Made by a program: the position numbers and the translations under genes. Of a stretch of 64,000 nucleotides of DNA, positions 44,109-57,898 are shown in pieces; positions within the stretch are counted from its first letter, which is position 1; each line of letters starts with the position of its first letter. Source of the stretch: Rhynochetos jubatus (taxonomy: Eukaryota > Chordata > Aves > Eurypygiformes > Rhynochetidae). Under the pieces are notes generated by a model, which saw only the letters and a program-made list of their open reading frames with translations, did no database searches and was not told the DNA's origin. The stretch covers positions 73,699,433-73,763,432 of the forward strand of contig CM050690.1 in the NCBI GenBank assembly GCA_027574665.1, given 5' to 3'.

Positions 44109-44598
44109 GAATCACGGAATCCTAGGGCAGTTTGGATTGGAAAGGACCTTAAAGACCATCCAGTCCCAACCCCCCTGCCATGGGCAGGGACACCCTCCAC
44201 TAGACCAGGTTGCTCCAAGCCTCATCCAGCCTGGCCTTGGACACTTCCAGGGATGGGGCACCCACAGCTTCTCTGGGCAACCTGTCCCAGTGCCTCACCA
44301 CCCTCTCCGGGAAGAATTTCTTCCTGATATCCAATCTGAATCTCCCCTCTTTCAATTTAAACCTGTTACCCCTTGTCCTGTTGCTACAGGCCCTTGTAAA
44401 AAGCCCCCCCCCCCCAGCTTTCTTGTAGGCCCTTCAGGCACTGGAAGGTGCTGTAAGGTCTCCCTGGAGCCTTCTCTTCTCCAGGCTGAACACCCCCAAC
44501 TCTCCCAGCCTGTCCCCATGGCAGAGGGGCTCCAGCCCTCAGAGGACCTTTGTGGCCTCCTCTGGACTCGCTCTAACAGGTCCATGTCCTGATGTTGG
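44109..44598 (-). mobile_element. CR1 LINE, 3' half-kilobase
   Basis: Reverse-oriented CR1 beginning GAATCACGGAATCCTAGGGC and running through the terminal CR1 blocks into the region upstream that encodes the end of ORF2 (TCTGGACTCGCTCTAACAGG, TCCATGTCCTGATGTTGG). It is 5'-truncated. It aligns well with the 3' half of the 46.9-48.05-kb copy and probably belongs to the same subfamily. Confidence 0.94.
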
Positions 44599-46855
44599 AG
44601 AGGGGAAGAAGGAGGGTTTCCAAGCATCCCCCCCTTGGAGTGCTGGAGAATGCTGAGCTGCCCCAATCTTATCTTTGTGAGCAAATGTAGACGTGGGGCT
44701 GGCTGGCCCTGGGCATCTCCGCTGGGTCTCATGGGGCTTTGTGCTTGCCAGCTCATGGCCCTGCTGTGTGGCACGGTGCCAGTCCTGAGGTGGCTCTGCA
44801 GGTCTCCAGGTCACTGCCTGCTGCAGGCAGGGAACAGCCTTGCCTGGAGCTATTCATCAGGACCCCAAGACACCAGCCAGTATTGAGGTTGAATGGGAAG
44901 AGGATGCAGCAGGGACTGGCTGAGCATTGATGCCCCGGCTGGAGCAAGGATGCTTTTCCTCTCTGCTTCTGTCTCACTCGGAGATGGAGTATGGGGAGGT
45001 GGGAGTGGCATGTGAAGTGACTGGTGTTGAACAGTATGTTACGGGCCACTGCCTGCAACTCAAGCACCTTTGCCATGTGTCTCTGGCCCAGAGGGCAGTC
45101 CTTGCTGGTGCCTGTTTGATCTGGTCTCCCTGGATGCCCATCACCATGGGATCTGGGCACATGTATCCTCTCCTGCCTGGCAGGGGTGTCTCTGGTGACT
45201 GCTCTGTGCATGGCTGTTAGCTGGAAGCATTGCTCTACTCCGTGGGGAAAGGAGATTGGTCTTGCCTGAGTGACCTCAAAGTCATCCCCGAACCTGCTGT
45301 CCTGCTCTCCCGGCGCGTGCTGGGGATGAAAGGGGGCTCCTGCCTGCCACCCGCATTGCTCGGGCCTGGTAGCAGCGCTGGGGCTCGGGGCTGTGCTCAC
45401 CACATCCCCATCTGTTACAGTGACTTGAGAGGATACCCCAAGAGCAGAGAGTGCCCCATGCTCTCCTCTTAACCCAGACTGATGGACAGGGAGGGGGTTG
45501 GCTCTTCCCCGGCACCCACTAACCCTATCTAGCTGCCCCTGAGCCGAGGCTCCAGGGTGGCCAGACCCCTGGGGATGCAAAGGTGCCTGGAAGCCCTGCA
45601 CACCTGTGGAGCCACATCTGCAGCACTGAGAGCCTAAATCCCAAAGCCCCATCCCCTTGCCCATGGTGAGGGCTGCAGAGAGGGTCCAGCCTGGCGCACG
45701 GTGCCCAGGGCTGCTGCAACGCACCAAGATAAAGCCGATTGCGGTTGTCTCCGGCAGGACCGTTGCAAAGCAGGTACACCCGAGCCTGCTCGGGGACGGC
45801 GGTGGGTTAAGGCGAAATCAAGACTTTGCAACGCCCACCTCCAATTTGCTGGAAGAGAGAGAGCAAGGAGGGAAAAGTTACAGTGCTGCTTAATTAGGGA
45901 GCAAATGAGGAGAGCAGCAGCGTCTCCGCGTGAAAAGGGGCTGAAAGAATTGATGCTTAAGAAAATACAGCCCCAAACTAACTCCCCGCTTTGCTTCAAC
46001 CTTTGGTGAGGGCAGCAGCACTGAATGTACAGCCCGAAGGAGGGTGAGGAGTGGGAGGGAGACGGGGAGGAGAAGTTGATGCTGCTGGAGGGGAACAAAA
46101 ACACAGAGCGTTCCATGTGCCGGGTTTGGGGAGAGGGGCTGAGCTGCACCGCGGTCCCCAGGGTGGCTGCTGCACACTGTGAGGGTGGCCAGGCTCCTCT
46201 TCGGCAAACCACCTCCTTCAAAGTGGTGGAGCGGTGCTGGGGGCGTGAAGGAGGGAAGGCGGTCTGGGCAGATACGAGCCCCGGTGTCTGGCCTCAGTTT
46301 CCTCAAGGAAGAAAACTAAGAATATTCAAGGACAGGTGGGAAGAGAAGCCATTGAGGGGGCGGGTGGGGACAGGGTGCAGGCTCGGGGCTGTGGGCGCTG
46401 GTGCTTTTGCTTCCTGGGTGCCAGCATCCCTGGGTCACGCCGATGGGAGCAGCCATCGCCGCTGCAAGACACCCTCCCTGTCCCACAAAGGCAGTGTTGG
46501 CGGGTGCCCGCAGCAGTGATTAGAGGGGGGAACTAGCTCTGTGCCCATCCTGCAGGTCCTGGTGTACCTGCAGGTCCCCCAGCATTTCCCTTCTGTACAA
46601 TGGGAAGGAGAAGAGGACTGGAGACATGTGACAGCTGACCATCTGAGCTGCCAGGACCCATGACTGTCCCGCCGGGTCGGGAGAGGGGCCCTGCCCAGGG
46701 TGCGATGTTGCGCTGGTGGGTGCTGCACACAGCGTGGCAGCTGCCGCCGCTCCACCACGGCTTGATGTTGCTGTGAGGCTGCTGGCTGAGGTGGCAGGGG
46801 GTGGGGATGGGATGCGTTCTTGGGCACCTACTGGGGCTTAAAATAAGCAGTTGTC
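44599..46855. other. Intergenic sequence between two CR1 copies; no gene seen
   Basis: Moderately GC-rich with no repeats of note. Forward and reverse open frames of 100-320 residues occur, but none shows a domain, splice-consistent structure or similarity I recognise. Confidence 0.5.
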
Positions 46856-48053
46856 CTGGGAAGAGAAATTGGCAGATAAAGGATGGACCACCGATGTCAT
46901 CTACCCGGACTTGTGCAAAGCGTTCAACACCATTTCCCGTGACACCCTGGTCTCTAAATTGGAGACACATGGATTTGATGGATGGACCACTTGGTGGATA
47001 AAGAACCAGCTTGATGGTCGCACTCAGGGAGTTGTGGTCAACAGCTCGAAGTCTAAGTGGAGATCAGTGATGAGCGGTGTTCCTCAGGAGTTGGGATTGG
47101 GACCAGTAAGGTTTAACATCTTTGTCAGTGACATGGACGGTGGGATTGAGTGCCCCCTCAGCAAGTTTGCCCATGACACCAAGCTGTGTGGTGCGGTCGA
47201 CACGCTGGAGGGAAGGGATGCCATCCAGAGGGACCTGGACAGGCTGGAGAGCTGGGCCTGTGCCAACCGCATGGAGTTCAACAAGGCCAAGGGCAAGGTC
47301 CTGCACCTGGGTCAGGGCAATCCCAAGCACAAGGACAGGCTGGGTGGAGAATGGATCGAGAGCAGCCCTGAGGAGAAGGACTTGGGGGTACTGAGGGATG
47401 AAAAGCTGGACATGAGCTGACCATGTGTGCTGGCAGCCCAGAAAGCCAACCATATCCTGGGCTGTATCCAGAGCAGCATGGCCAGCAGGGTGAGGGAGGG
47501 GATTCCCCTCCTCTACTCTGCTCTTGTGAGACCCCACCTGCAGTTCTGCATCCAGCTCTGGGGCCCCCAACATCAGAAGGACATGGACCGGTTGGAGCGA
47601 GTCCAGAGGAGGCCATGAAGATGCTCCGAGGGCTGGAGCACCTCTGCCATGGGGACAGGCTGGGAGAGATGGGGGTGTTCAGCCTGGAGAAGAGAAGGCT
47701 TAGGGGACACCTTACAGCACCTTCCAGTACCTGAAGGGGCTACAAGAAAGCTGGGGGGTGACACTTTTTACAAGGGTCTGTAGTGTCAGGACAAGGGGTA
47801 ATGAGTTTAAACTGAAAGAGGGGAGATTTAGATTGGAGATCAGGTTCCGGAGGGGGTGGGGAGGCACTGGGACAGGTTGCCCAGAGAAGCTGTGGATGCC
47901 CCATCCCTGGAAGTGCCCAAGGCCAGGCTGGATGAGGCTGTGAGCAGCCTGGTCTAGTGCAGGGTGTCCCTGCCCATGGCAGGGGGGTTGGAACTGGATG
48001 GTCTTTAAGGTCCCTTCCAACCAAACCATTCTGGGATTCCGTGATTCTATGAA
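46856..48053 (+). mobile_element. CR1 LINE with partial reverse transcriptase, about 1.2 kb
   Basis: The largest CR1 copy here. From about 46,880 to 47,420 it encodes the C-terminal part of the CR1 reverse transcriptase: [40 protein letters not shown], and [16 protein letters not shown]. The FADD catalytic box reads FAHD and a stop follows at about 47,420, so the copy is dead. The rest of ORF2 and the 3' end follow, finishing with the CR1 terminal repeat-like ATTCTGGGATTCCGTGATTC. It is 5'-truncated. Inactivity is seen directly; subfamily is not assigned. Confidence 0.95.
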
Positions 48054-51000
48054 ATGACCTGGATCCACTCCATCGCCCTCCTCGGTGCAGTGGCTTGTCC
48101 TACACTGGGCTGGGGTTACGTAGGGATGTGCCAGGGAGTTGGCAGGCATTGCTGAACCCTGCAGATTCTGGGCCCTGCCTGCGCCTGCACTGTGTGTGCC
48201 GAACCCCCAGGAGAGGTCTGCAGAGCCATGCACTGTGGCATGTGCCGGGTGTGTGCACATGCATGTGGGCATGTGTTGCATCCGCCCGGTGTTGCACACA
48301 GGCATGTGCTCTGGGCCTGTGCATCCCAGGGGAGAGTTTGCTGGGTGACAATCCCAAAACAGACCTTCCAGCTTAGAAATAGAGGTTTCTGTCCATTCAC
48401 ACACTGCATACCATACATATATACACGTATGTCTTCCCTGTGCCACACGTGTGGTGCCCTGCACAGCCCCTGCCAGGTTCTGCTCAAGCGTTTGGGGATG
48501 GAGTGACCTGTCTGGCTGTAGTGAGGGGGTTTTCCTACAGCAGCATCCCCTGTGGAAGCGTCTCCTCCGGGCCATGGGGGCAAAGGCGGCTGGGAGTGCT
48601 CAGGTGCGTGCTAAAGGGGCATCTCCCATAGGAGAGCCTTTGGATTTGGGACCAACAGTGGCAGGGGGTCTTTCCTCCCCCAGGGACCATGGGTCACCCC
48701 AACCACGCCATGAAGGGAGTCTCTTGCTCCAACCAGCGTTCCCCACCTGCAGAGCTGGGCTTCACGTGGAGAGACACGGGCGCAGGCTCTGCTTGCATTT
48801 CGGAAACGGGTGGTGAAGAAGGTGACTGGAGCAGGGGGGGATTCCTGGAGGGCGTAGGGGTGGGTGCACGCGTCTGCCGCACATGCCTGCCCGCGCGTAT
48901 GCTTGCATGTACGGGCAGAGCTTCCGGAGAGGGTGAATGAATGAGGCAATTCACTATTTCGGCAGTGGCTCTGGCGAGGCTTTTCCTTTAGAGGCAGGAG
49001 CGCGCCGGTGCGTGGGCTCCTGCCTGCGTATGCGCGTGGGATCCTGCCTGCGTGTGCAGGTGGGCGTCGAGGGGGCTTCGGGAGATATTTGCCACGTCAG
49101 GGAATTCACTCCGGGGGCTGGCCTGCGCCCCCGCCGCGCTCACTGCCTTGTCTGCTTGGTGCAGCGTTGTGTAATTTCCGATGCCCGTGCCGGATCTCCT
49201 TCCCTGGCAGAGAGGGATGCTCTGGCTACCTTCCCTGCCTGATGCTAGGGAGACATCCCCCTGGCCTAATGGGGTGAGGAGGGCCACCCTAATGTCCCCC
49301 GCTGCCTGGGGATGCCAGTGCCTTTCCTCCTTGTCCCAGGGAGGGCTGGGCCTGAGTGGCAGGCCTGCTTTGGCAGAAGGAAGGGCTGGCTACAGGAAAA
49401 AGCCTTTGGCAACCAAAAACAGAGGGAACATTTTCCTGGGCTTCCCAAATTTATGCTCCTCAAAGCAGACGTTTGCTCCAGGAGAGGTAAGGGGGGGGAC
49501 ATGGGTCTCCCCCACCCGCAGGGGACCTGCATGGGACACTTTCATGCTGGTGCAGCTCCTTGGATGTCTGGACCTGTGAGACCTGGGCTGAGACCCACCA
49601 ACTCATCTCATGTAATGCTGGGTGATGGGGAGAGGAGGAGATGAGGCCAGTGGGACCTGTTATGCCCAGCACCCGCAGCCCTTTGGAGGTCCCCGGGGGA
49701 GATCGGGCAGCTTTGCTGCTCCGGGAAGCAGAGGGACGGCCAGGGCAAGGGGGGATCTGCCTGACATTTCTGTCTCTCCTCCAGCATCCACGTTGCTATG
49801 CCCATACAGCCGTTGCCATGCCAGTACAGCCGTTGCCATGCCGGTACAGCCGTTGCCAGGCTACGCTGAGGGTGTTGGAAGAGGATGTCAGGTTGCTTTG
49901 AGGATCAGGGAGATGGGAGATGAGGCCGGGCTGATGCTGTGACCCCTGAATCCCACCTTGCTGCCAGCCCAGGGACCTGCTGGGCATGGGCTGGCTCAGG
50001 AGGGACCATGTGGTGACAGAGGGGTCACTGCCCGTGGGAGCTGGTGTGTTGGGGGCAGAGCCCGGGGCCGGGTCCTGTCAGGTCATTGCAATGCCCTGGA
50101 ATTTCTTGGTGCCCAGGGTGCTGGAGGGATGACCTGACAGCAGCCTGGCATGTCCATGGTGGTGTTCTAGTGACTGGGTTTATAATGTCATCAGATAAAG
50201 AAGCTAGGGTTATTTGACAAGCCCTGTTGAGTGCACAGGCATGAGATCACATTGTGTTATAGCCCCTTCCTTAATGTTCTTTCCTGCGTCATCCTGGGCT
50301 GTGTTCCGGCTCTCGTAGCCTGTAGGTGTTTGATTGATGGGCTCATCCCCAGCCTCATCCCCACTTCCTGACCATAACACACACATTTCAATTCTGCACC
50401 ATTAGAACAAGCCAGAGACCCACGAGGCACTCCTAGCTGTGAGTTCTAGGGGCTTTTGGGTTATAAATGATGCTCCCTTTGCAAACACCCTCCTGGGCTG
50501 GAGTGTCCGGAAGACACGCAGGTTCGTCTGCTCCGCTCCCCATGCTCGGAGAAGCCTCCCACAGCTTCACATGCCAGCTGGGATGGGATGTTTGTGCCCC
50601 AGTTACACTGCAAAAATCCTTGCAAGGAAGGGAGAAGAGTTGTAGCCCAAAGGTCAACGTGCCAGGGTGGCCCAGGTGAAGTATCCCTAGGAGCTGCAGC
50701 TCCGTGCGATTGACCCTCTCCTCTCCATCCTGCTGTCATCCCCTAAAGCACAGGGTGACCCAGGGAGGTAGATTTGGTACCTGTCAGCTGGGGGAGCAGT
50801 TCACACGGTGGGGTCCCATCCTTCCCAGGAGAAGGGATTGGCCACGGAGGATGCTGAGCCCTTGGGTAGCAGCATCCCCTCCTCCTGCCTTTGGTTTTTG
50901 TGCTCTGGGTGCTTATGTGAGAGCACTGCTGTACTGGGGCTCAGGAGAGAGGCCTCATAGTGGGGTAGTTTTCCCACCTTCCTCTCCCTGCCGTTAAAAA

Positions 51001-54000
51001 TTCACTGCGTGGACACCAAGGCGAATTCTTGCAAGGCCCATCTGTCCCCCAGCAGCTGGCCTGGTGCAGCCTGTCCACAGGCATGGGGCTGGTCCCAGCA
51101 TGGGAGCGCCATGGCCCTGAGACCAGCCGAAATAGCTCCAGCACATAGCCCGCTGTCCAGGCTGGGACGGGGCTGTGCATGCCTGAGGACCTGCCCTGTG
51201 CAGGCAGCTGCCAGGCGTCTTCCCGTGCTGGCTGTACCATAGTGCTAATGGCAGGTGTCAGAGACAGCGCCTGGCTGTGGGGATGGGGCCAGGGCAGGAC
51301 ACCTCCTTGGCTGGAAGTATTTTGTCCACAAAAGTGAGCCAGCATCTCCAGGTCCCCCAGCTCTTGTGCTGTTTCTTCCCAGCCGGGTACCCAGTACCTG
51401 TTCAGTGGAGAGGGGGAGCACTGCCAGAGCATCCCACCCAGCCTCCATCTTCCCTCCACCCATCTCCTTCCAGCCCCCCTCCCTCCGCCCCCGCACTCCA
51501 GCCTAAATAATTCCTCCTCTGCCTGGCAGTGTGCAGACAGCTCTCCTGTCCTTCCCTTAGTCATCACTCAGCCGAGCGAGACAGATAATTGCGTGCGGCT
51601 CCTCGCGTATCAGTCACTCCAGCCCCCGGATCGTTTTGCTGCTGGGTCACAGGGTGCCCCATGCTGAACACGAGGTGCCTCCCCCTTTATTACCCCCATC
51701 GTCACTGCCAGCGCCCCTAACCCCCCTCCTGGGGAGTGAGCGGCCCCATCGATGCTGTGTGGGTTGGCAGGTGACCCAGACGGGGTTCCACGTCCCCATC
51801 CGGCTGCAGAATGGGTGCCTCTACCCGTGCCAAGCACGGTGCTTGCTTTCTGGGGTGGCTCAGATCCAAATCCCTGCTTTCCAGGTCCTCTGGCTCCCTT
51901 CCTCCTTCTCTGGCCAGCCAGGGTACGCCTCGGCCCTGTGGGGCTCCCAGATTAGTCGTGGACTGATGCCTTCTTACCGGTGTCCTCACCGCGTGCCTTG
52001 ACACGGGGGTGTTGGAGGGGCAGAGGGGACTGTGCGTGCCGGCTTCTGGATCCAGAGGCGCATCCCAGATGGAGAGGGGATGCTGGAGTGCGCAGCACAC
52101 GCGTGGTGTGAGAAGGGATGCTGGAGCACGCAGGGACACGCTTGGCACTGTGCAGCTGCCCACTGTGCCAGAGGGACCATCAGCATCTGCTCCGACACCA
52201 GACACAGGGCTTGGGTCTGCGCTGCCAAAATGGGAAGGCAGGTCACACCATTCGCCATATCCCAAATCCTTTCGCTTCCCAACTTACTCGGCAGCGGATG
52301 ACCCCTGCTGCACCAGCCTTGATGCTCAATAGTGGCTGCTTAGGGGTCAGTGGGGTGGTGGCTGCTGAGGAGAAGGGAACAGCGGGATGTAGGGGCACAG
52401 GGCTGGGGCCACCATCCCGGGTGCCACCCCCTGGGTCCCACTGCTAGGCCAGGGCAATAGGTGCAGGGAAGGGTGGAGGGGGGCACCCAGGACACGGGGT
52501 GTTAGTGCGTTGGTCCCGCATGGCCTTGCACCGAGGCAGGAGGCGACCTGGACACCCTGCCCGGGTGCTGTGTGGGTTGCCAGGATGAGTCACAGCAGGC
52601 TGCTGCGGGGAGAAAGATGCTCGCCATGCCCGGCACCACGCCGTGTGCCCCCCCGCCTCTGCATCCCTTGCATCACACAAAAGCACCCCGTGTCCCCACA
52701 CGCAGCTGCACCGTGGGGAGGAAAGCAGGAGTGAGTGTGCCGGGAACAGGAGGGAGCGTTTGGCAGCCCTGTGCCGTGTCAGGGCCACGGAGCCGGCAGT
52801 GTGGGGGTGGCGGGAGCCGACGGCACGGCATGCCGGCGGCACGGCATGCCGGCGGGAAGCCTGCACAGCCCCACGCGTGGGTGGCCCTGGCCATGTGCAT
52901 CATCCTGGGAGAGGCACCCACCAACTCCATACTGGAGGGAGTGCCTGCGGGGTTGTGTCCCATCGAGGCAGCTCATCCTGCTGCCCCTGGCCGTGTGCTA
53001 GGGGTGATGCTGGGGAGGGGGCCCTGTTTCCCTGCTCGGGTCCATGCTTCAGGACCCAAGCAGCATGTGGCCAGTCCCAACAGGTGCCGGTGGGCAATGC
53101 TGTCCCTATCCCTGTCACCGTGCCCAGTGCCCGGCTGCATTTCCATTGCTTGAGCATCCTTCCCAGCCCTGTGACACTGCTGGGTATGGACAGACCCTGC
53201 GGCTGTCTGGGGGGGTGCAGCGGCTCTCTGCAGAGGAGGGAGTGCACAGGGGTCCTGCCAGGGGAGTGGGCTCCAGCTCCCCACGTATCTCATGGGGAAG
53301 GGATGCCAGAACCAAGGGAGCCCTGCGCCAGTCCCTCTTCTCCAAAGCCCAGGGTGTCCCAGCTCCTGGGTGCTGCAGAGGATGGAGCCCCCCGCGCCCC
53401 CCACCTCGGACTGCAGGAGCCTGAGGCTGCCCAGAATGAATCCCAGCTCCTGGCGCGAGGCGTGTGGCCAAGAACTCATCTGCCACGGACACATAATCAC
53501 GGAGGAGGAGGGTGCTATGGGGCAGAGATTGGAGTCAGAGCTGGGTTGGGGGCAGGAGGAGAAGGGGGTCACAAGCCACAAAAGGGATTGTGGTGACTAA
53601 AGCGAGTCCCTGCATCTTGCCTCCCTGCGCTCTGAGAGGGCTGTGTGACCGCAGGGCGAGGACAGAGGCACGGCTGGCGCGGTGATGCCAGCCTGCCCGC
53701 ACCCCCGTCCCGTCCCGGTGTCATGCCCCCGTCCCCGCCGTCCCGTGTTCCCAGCCCTTGGGTGTGGGGTCCGGCCGCGGCACCGCGGTGCGGGGGCGAC
53801 ACCCTGCGGCCGGCTCTCTGGTGGGGAGGGGGGGCCACACGGCTCCTCACACCTCTCCCCACCCACCCCCTCGGAGGTGTCCCCGGAGGGCTCTGGTCCC
53901 TCTGAGGGACCCTGGCTCGGGATGGGAGTCACTTCGGGATGCTCCAGCCTCCCCCCTCCTACTCTGCCCCAAATCCTCTCGGCTTCCCCCCCCGGTCCAG

Positions 54001-57000
54001 TGATGGGAGCGATGGGATGGGGCTCTGACCCCAGCCACAGCGGGGTGCCAGGGCTCACGCTGAGACCCCGTGTGACCCCCCTCGGTGTCAGCACAGCTCC
54101 CTGCACACGCCCCCGAGGGTCTGCTGGCTCTGGGGAGAGGGACACACCGCGGCCACCCCCCGTCCGACCCCACCGGGCACCCCGGGGACACGCAGAGGTG
54201 CCCGAGCTCGGGGGAGGGTGCTATCCTGCACCCTGGGGTGCCAAGCCATCCGCCTTCCCCGCCGGCGGAGATTTTTGGGGAGGGTGGCAGCACGGTGCAA
54301 TTGGCCGTGCATCCCAGCAGAGGGTGCAACCTGCCCGCAGAGCGAGGCGCTGCGACCCGCCGAGACACCTACGGGACAGCGGGGACACCCTGAGCCCGCC
54401 AGGACCCCGAGCCGGGCAGGGCGGGATGCTCCGGGTCCCTCGCAGGTGGCAGGGCCACCCGGGTGAAGGGTGGCCGATGCCCTGACAGGTGCAACACAGG
54501 AGCCGGAGCTGACCCCCAGGACCCTGCGACGCTGCCCCCGGGCCCCAGGCTGGGTGATGCTGGGCTGGAGCCCTGGGGCTGGGAAGCCCCACTGAGGACC
54601 AGCCCCACAGGGAGTACGGCACCCACTGCGTGGCACCCGGCGGTGGGTGACACACCGGGGGTGATGGACGCGTGGGTTGAGCAGGCTGCAGAACGAATTT
54701 AACACCCTGGGACCTCCCTCCTCGGGGGGTCTGGGAGGAGGTGGGCTGGACAGCCGGGTCCTGCCCCAGCTTTCAGTCCCACAGGAGCATCCCAATCCTC
54801 TGGGACTTTCACTGGGGAGGTTTGCACCAGCATTTAGGAGGCCGGTTTGCAGGCCCCGGGGACTTTCTGGGGACAGGGTCACCAGTCTTGGAGAAGCAGG
54901 TGACAGCTAAGGGATGCCATGGTACCACCTTGCCCATTCCCACACCACGTTCTCCTGCTTCTGCCCAGACCTCGATCCTGCCCGTGTGGAGACACGGCTG
55001 TCTGGGGCACGCTCTGTCCCATGGCGGGCACTTAATGGGACCTGCAGCAGCGGCAGAGCATGAGTGCCAGGCAGCCGGTGCCATGGCAGTGACAGCACAG
55101 CCCCACGGGATGCTGTGCCAGGCCACTGCGGGTGGTGGCAGAGTGGGCTGGGGGTAGGAAAGCTGCCTCTGCTTGGTCCCGAGGGGATGGGCTGGGTGTA
55201 GAGTGGGGTTGGAATCAGAGTCCTAGGGGTTCTGCCCTCCCAGCTTGGGTCCTGTGGGGTGCTCAGAGCATGGGTTTGGGGTGCCGGCAGCAAGTGCTTC
55301 ACCCCCAAGGTCTCCAGGACCTGTGCTCTGCCCCAGCTTGTGCTTCAGCTCCAGCAGCTGGAGCAGAACGAAGCAATTAACACCATCTCCCCAGGTGAGC
55401 ACTTCCCTTGGGCTTCCCTCCATGGGCAGAGCCCACCAGCGGCATCCCAGCCTCAGGCACGCAAACCACACTCTTCCTCTGGCTGACCGTCCTCTTCCTC
55501 AAGGCGATGGGTGCCTCTCTCAGGAGTTCTTACAGCTCATCCAGCTCCCAGGGCCTGAAACCGTTGCTGGATTTTCTCTGGGGGCCAGCTGGACACCACA
55601 GCCGTGGTTTGGATGCAATGGCAACCCACTGCAGCTATGGAAATGGGCTGGAAAATCCAAGCCCAGCTTTTAGCAACAAGCTCTGCGCCCCTGCAGGCAT
55701 TAGGGATGCTGCCAGGGTGGTGTCCTTCTCCTAATTTTCTCCCAGATCCACTGGTCAAGCCCCATTCCCCTCCCAGCTGCAGCTGTGCAAGGAAAGCCCC
55801 CAGACCATCCCCCTTTGCCAGCAGCCTGGTTTCCACAGACCATGTGCCACCAGCAACAGCCGCAGCTTTCCCTGGGAGCTCCGTGGATGTGGCTAGCACT
55901 GGAGAAGTCCCTAGCCATGGGGACCACTCTCTGTACACCTCCTCCCAGGGACCCCTGGGGTCTCTGCGGGGTTATTTTGTGTTTCCCAGCACCACTGCAA
56001 ACAGCCTGTTCCCAGCACCCAGCCATCCCATTCCCAGGCATCCCAGTAGATCATGTCCCTCCTGCTGCAGGGGCTGGGGTGGTTGTGGGGCCAGCTGGGC
56101 ACTCTCCCCACCATCCGCTCTCCTGGTGAGACGTGGGGCATCTGAGTTTGCAGGGTCCTGGATGCACCCCCTGGCTACCCCCCATTGCTGCTGGGGGACA
56201 CTCTGGGGACAAGGGGCAAAGCCTGCCTGGTGGGACAGGGTGTTAAACACAGCAGGTAGCTGTGGGGTCCACAGAAATCCCCGCGGAGAAGCCACAAGCC
56301 CCGTAAGCGCCGGCCGGAGGCTAGTTGGACACAGCTGTTTAATGGACACTTCTCAGTACAGAGTGGGTGTTGTGACCCACGCACCCACGGCCGTCTCCTC
56401 GCCACGGCCACGGCTCTGGCCCCATCTGGGACCTGGCATCTGAAATATCCCCATTAGCCTGGCTTGCCAGGACGGTAAAGGAAGATGTCAGGGCACCGGT
56501 GTGCTTCCCAGTCTTGCAGCGAGGAGATTCCCTGGAGAGGGGACCTGTGCCCTGGCTAGGGAAAGGGGAGTCAAGCGGGATGGGGCCCCCATCGCATCGG
56601 GGCAGGGGTGGAGGTGAGGGAGTGACCAGGCTGCCGCAGGTGCACCCCTGGTCTGTGCATACCACGGCTGAGCCAGGGCACGCCGGGTGGGGAGAGACTG
56701 GGGGCACCACGGGGAAGGGGGCAGGGGGTCAGGGGGCAGCTGCTGAGGCTGCTGTGGGACCAGGTTATCCTGACCCCTGGCATGCGTGGGGCGAGATTTC
56801 CAGGGGTCCCTGCTTCCTTCACCTGCGGGCTGGGTGCATCCATCCACCGCAGGGTCACTGGGCATCAGCCCTGCCCAGCCAGGGCCTTCTCTCCCTGGCT
56901 GACACCTGGGGGGGTCCGGGCTCTGCCCCCTCCTCACTCCCCAGCGCGGAGGGGATGCCCGCTCGCTGTGCCGGGGAGGGAGCGGGAGCGAATGAGACTG

Positions 57001-57540
57001 GTGTGGGACCAGAATGCTGAGTGAGGGGAGAGCATCCTGTGGGACTAGGGGGACTCGAGGGGACAAGGGATGCAGGGGGGTGCCCCTGCACATCCGACTT
57101 TGCCCTCCTGGTGCTTTCTTTCCCAGTGATCCTTCCCCCGTGTTCGCCGTGCTTCGTCCCCAGCAGGGCGCTGACCCATCTCCAGAGACACTCTCCCAGG
57201 CGTGGCCTGAGCTGTGGGGAGCTGGGCAGGGATAGGGAGGGGGCCGAGGGGGGCCAGCCATGTCCTTCCCAGAGGCATGCTCCGTGGTGATGAGCCGAGC
57301 GGTGCAGAGGCTCAGCCATGTTGCCCCATGGTGCTGCAGGACCCTGGGGGCGCATGGTTGCCCCACATTCCGCTCTCACCCCATAACCACCCGAACCCGG
57401 CTCCAGGGTCAGAGCAAGCCCCACTTCTCCTTGGGGCAGACCCTGCTCTGGGGGTCCCTGCTGGCTCCAGGTGCTGGCAGGTGAGGGGGTGCTGTGGGGC
57501 TGGAGATCATTGGGGTAACAGGTTCCCTGCCCCTCTGTGC
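48054..57540. other. Long intergenic stretch between DNAJB5 and PHF24; no gene seen
   Basis: GC-rich with GT-rich patches near 48,230-48,320 and many by-product open frames. The piece at about 51,480-51,660 is AT-richer and of higher complexity and might be regulatory. The right end (from about 56.3 kb) may include the PHF24 3' UTR. I recognised no exon, RNA gene or further transposon. Confidence 0.5.
49796..49860 (+). repeat. 20-bp tandem repeat, 3 copies
   Basis: Three near-identical copies of a TACAGCCGTTGCCATGCCGG-like unit start at 49,805, 49,825 and 49,845. Confidence 0.9.
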
Positions 57541-57850
57541 CCCACAGCATCCCCAGGCACTGGACCCCTCCCCACAGTGGGGTCAGTGGGGAGCACCCCC
57601 TGTGCCCCACAGCATCCCTGGGCACTGGACCCCTCCCCACAGTGGGGTCTGTGGGAAGGACCCCCTGTGCCGCACTGTATCCCCAGGCACTGGACCCCTC
57701 CCCACAGTGAGGTCTGTGGGGAGCAACCCCTGTGCCCCGCAGCATCCCCGGGCACTGGACCCCTCCCCAGAGTGGGGTCAGTGGGGAGCGCCCCCTGTGC
57801 CCCACAGCGTCCCCTGGCACTGGACCCCTCCCCACAGCAGGGCCTGTGTG
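57541..57850 (+). repeat. 65-bp minisatellite, 5 copies
   Basis: The landmark GGCACTGGACCCCTCCCC recurs at 57,556, 57,621, 57,686, 57,751 and 57,816, an exact 65-bp step. Each unit also carries a CACAGTGGGGTCNGTGGGGA block. The copies are highly alike, so the array is probably young or homogenised. Confidence 0.95.
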
Positions 57851-57898
57851 ATGGGGGGGCAGTGGGGCCACTCCCTGCCCCACCCCACTCCCCCCCCA

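Noticed and set aside
46851-47420. 189-residue open frame as a host gene
   Set aside because: It is the reverse transcriptase end of a CR1 LINE.
48230-48320. GT/CA-rich stretch as Z-DNA or microsatellite
   Set aside because: Too irregular to call a repeat; no clear period.
53682-54485. 267-residue forward open frame
   Set aside because: Pro/Gly/Arg-rich low-complexity translation with equally long frames on the other strand; no domain or splice structure.
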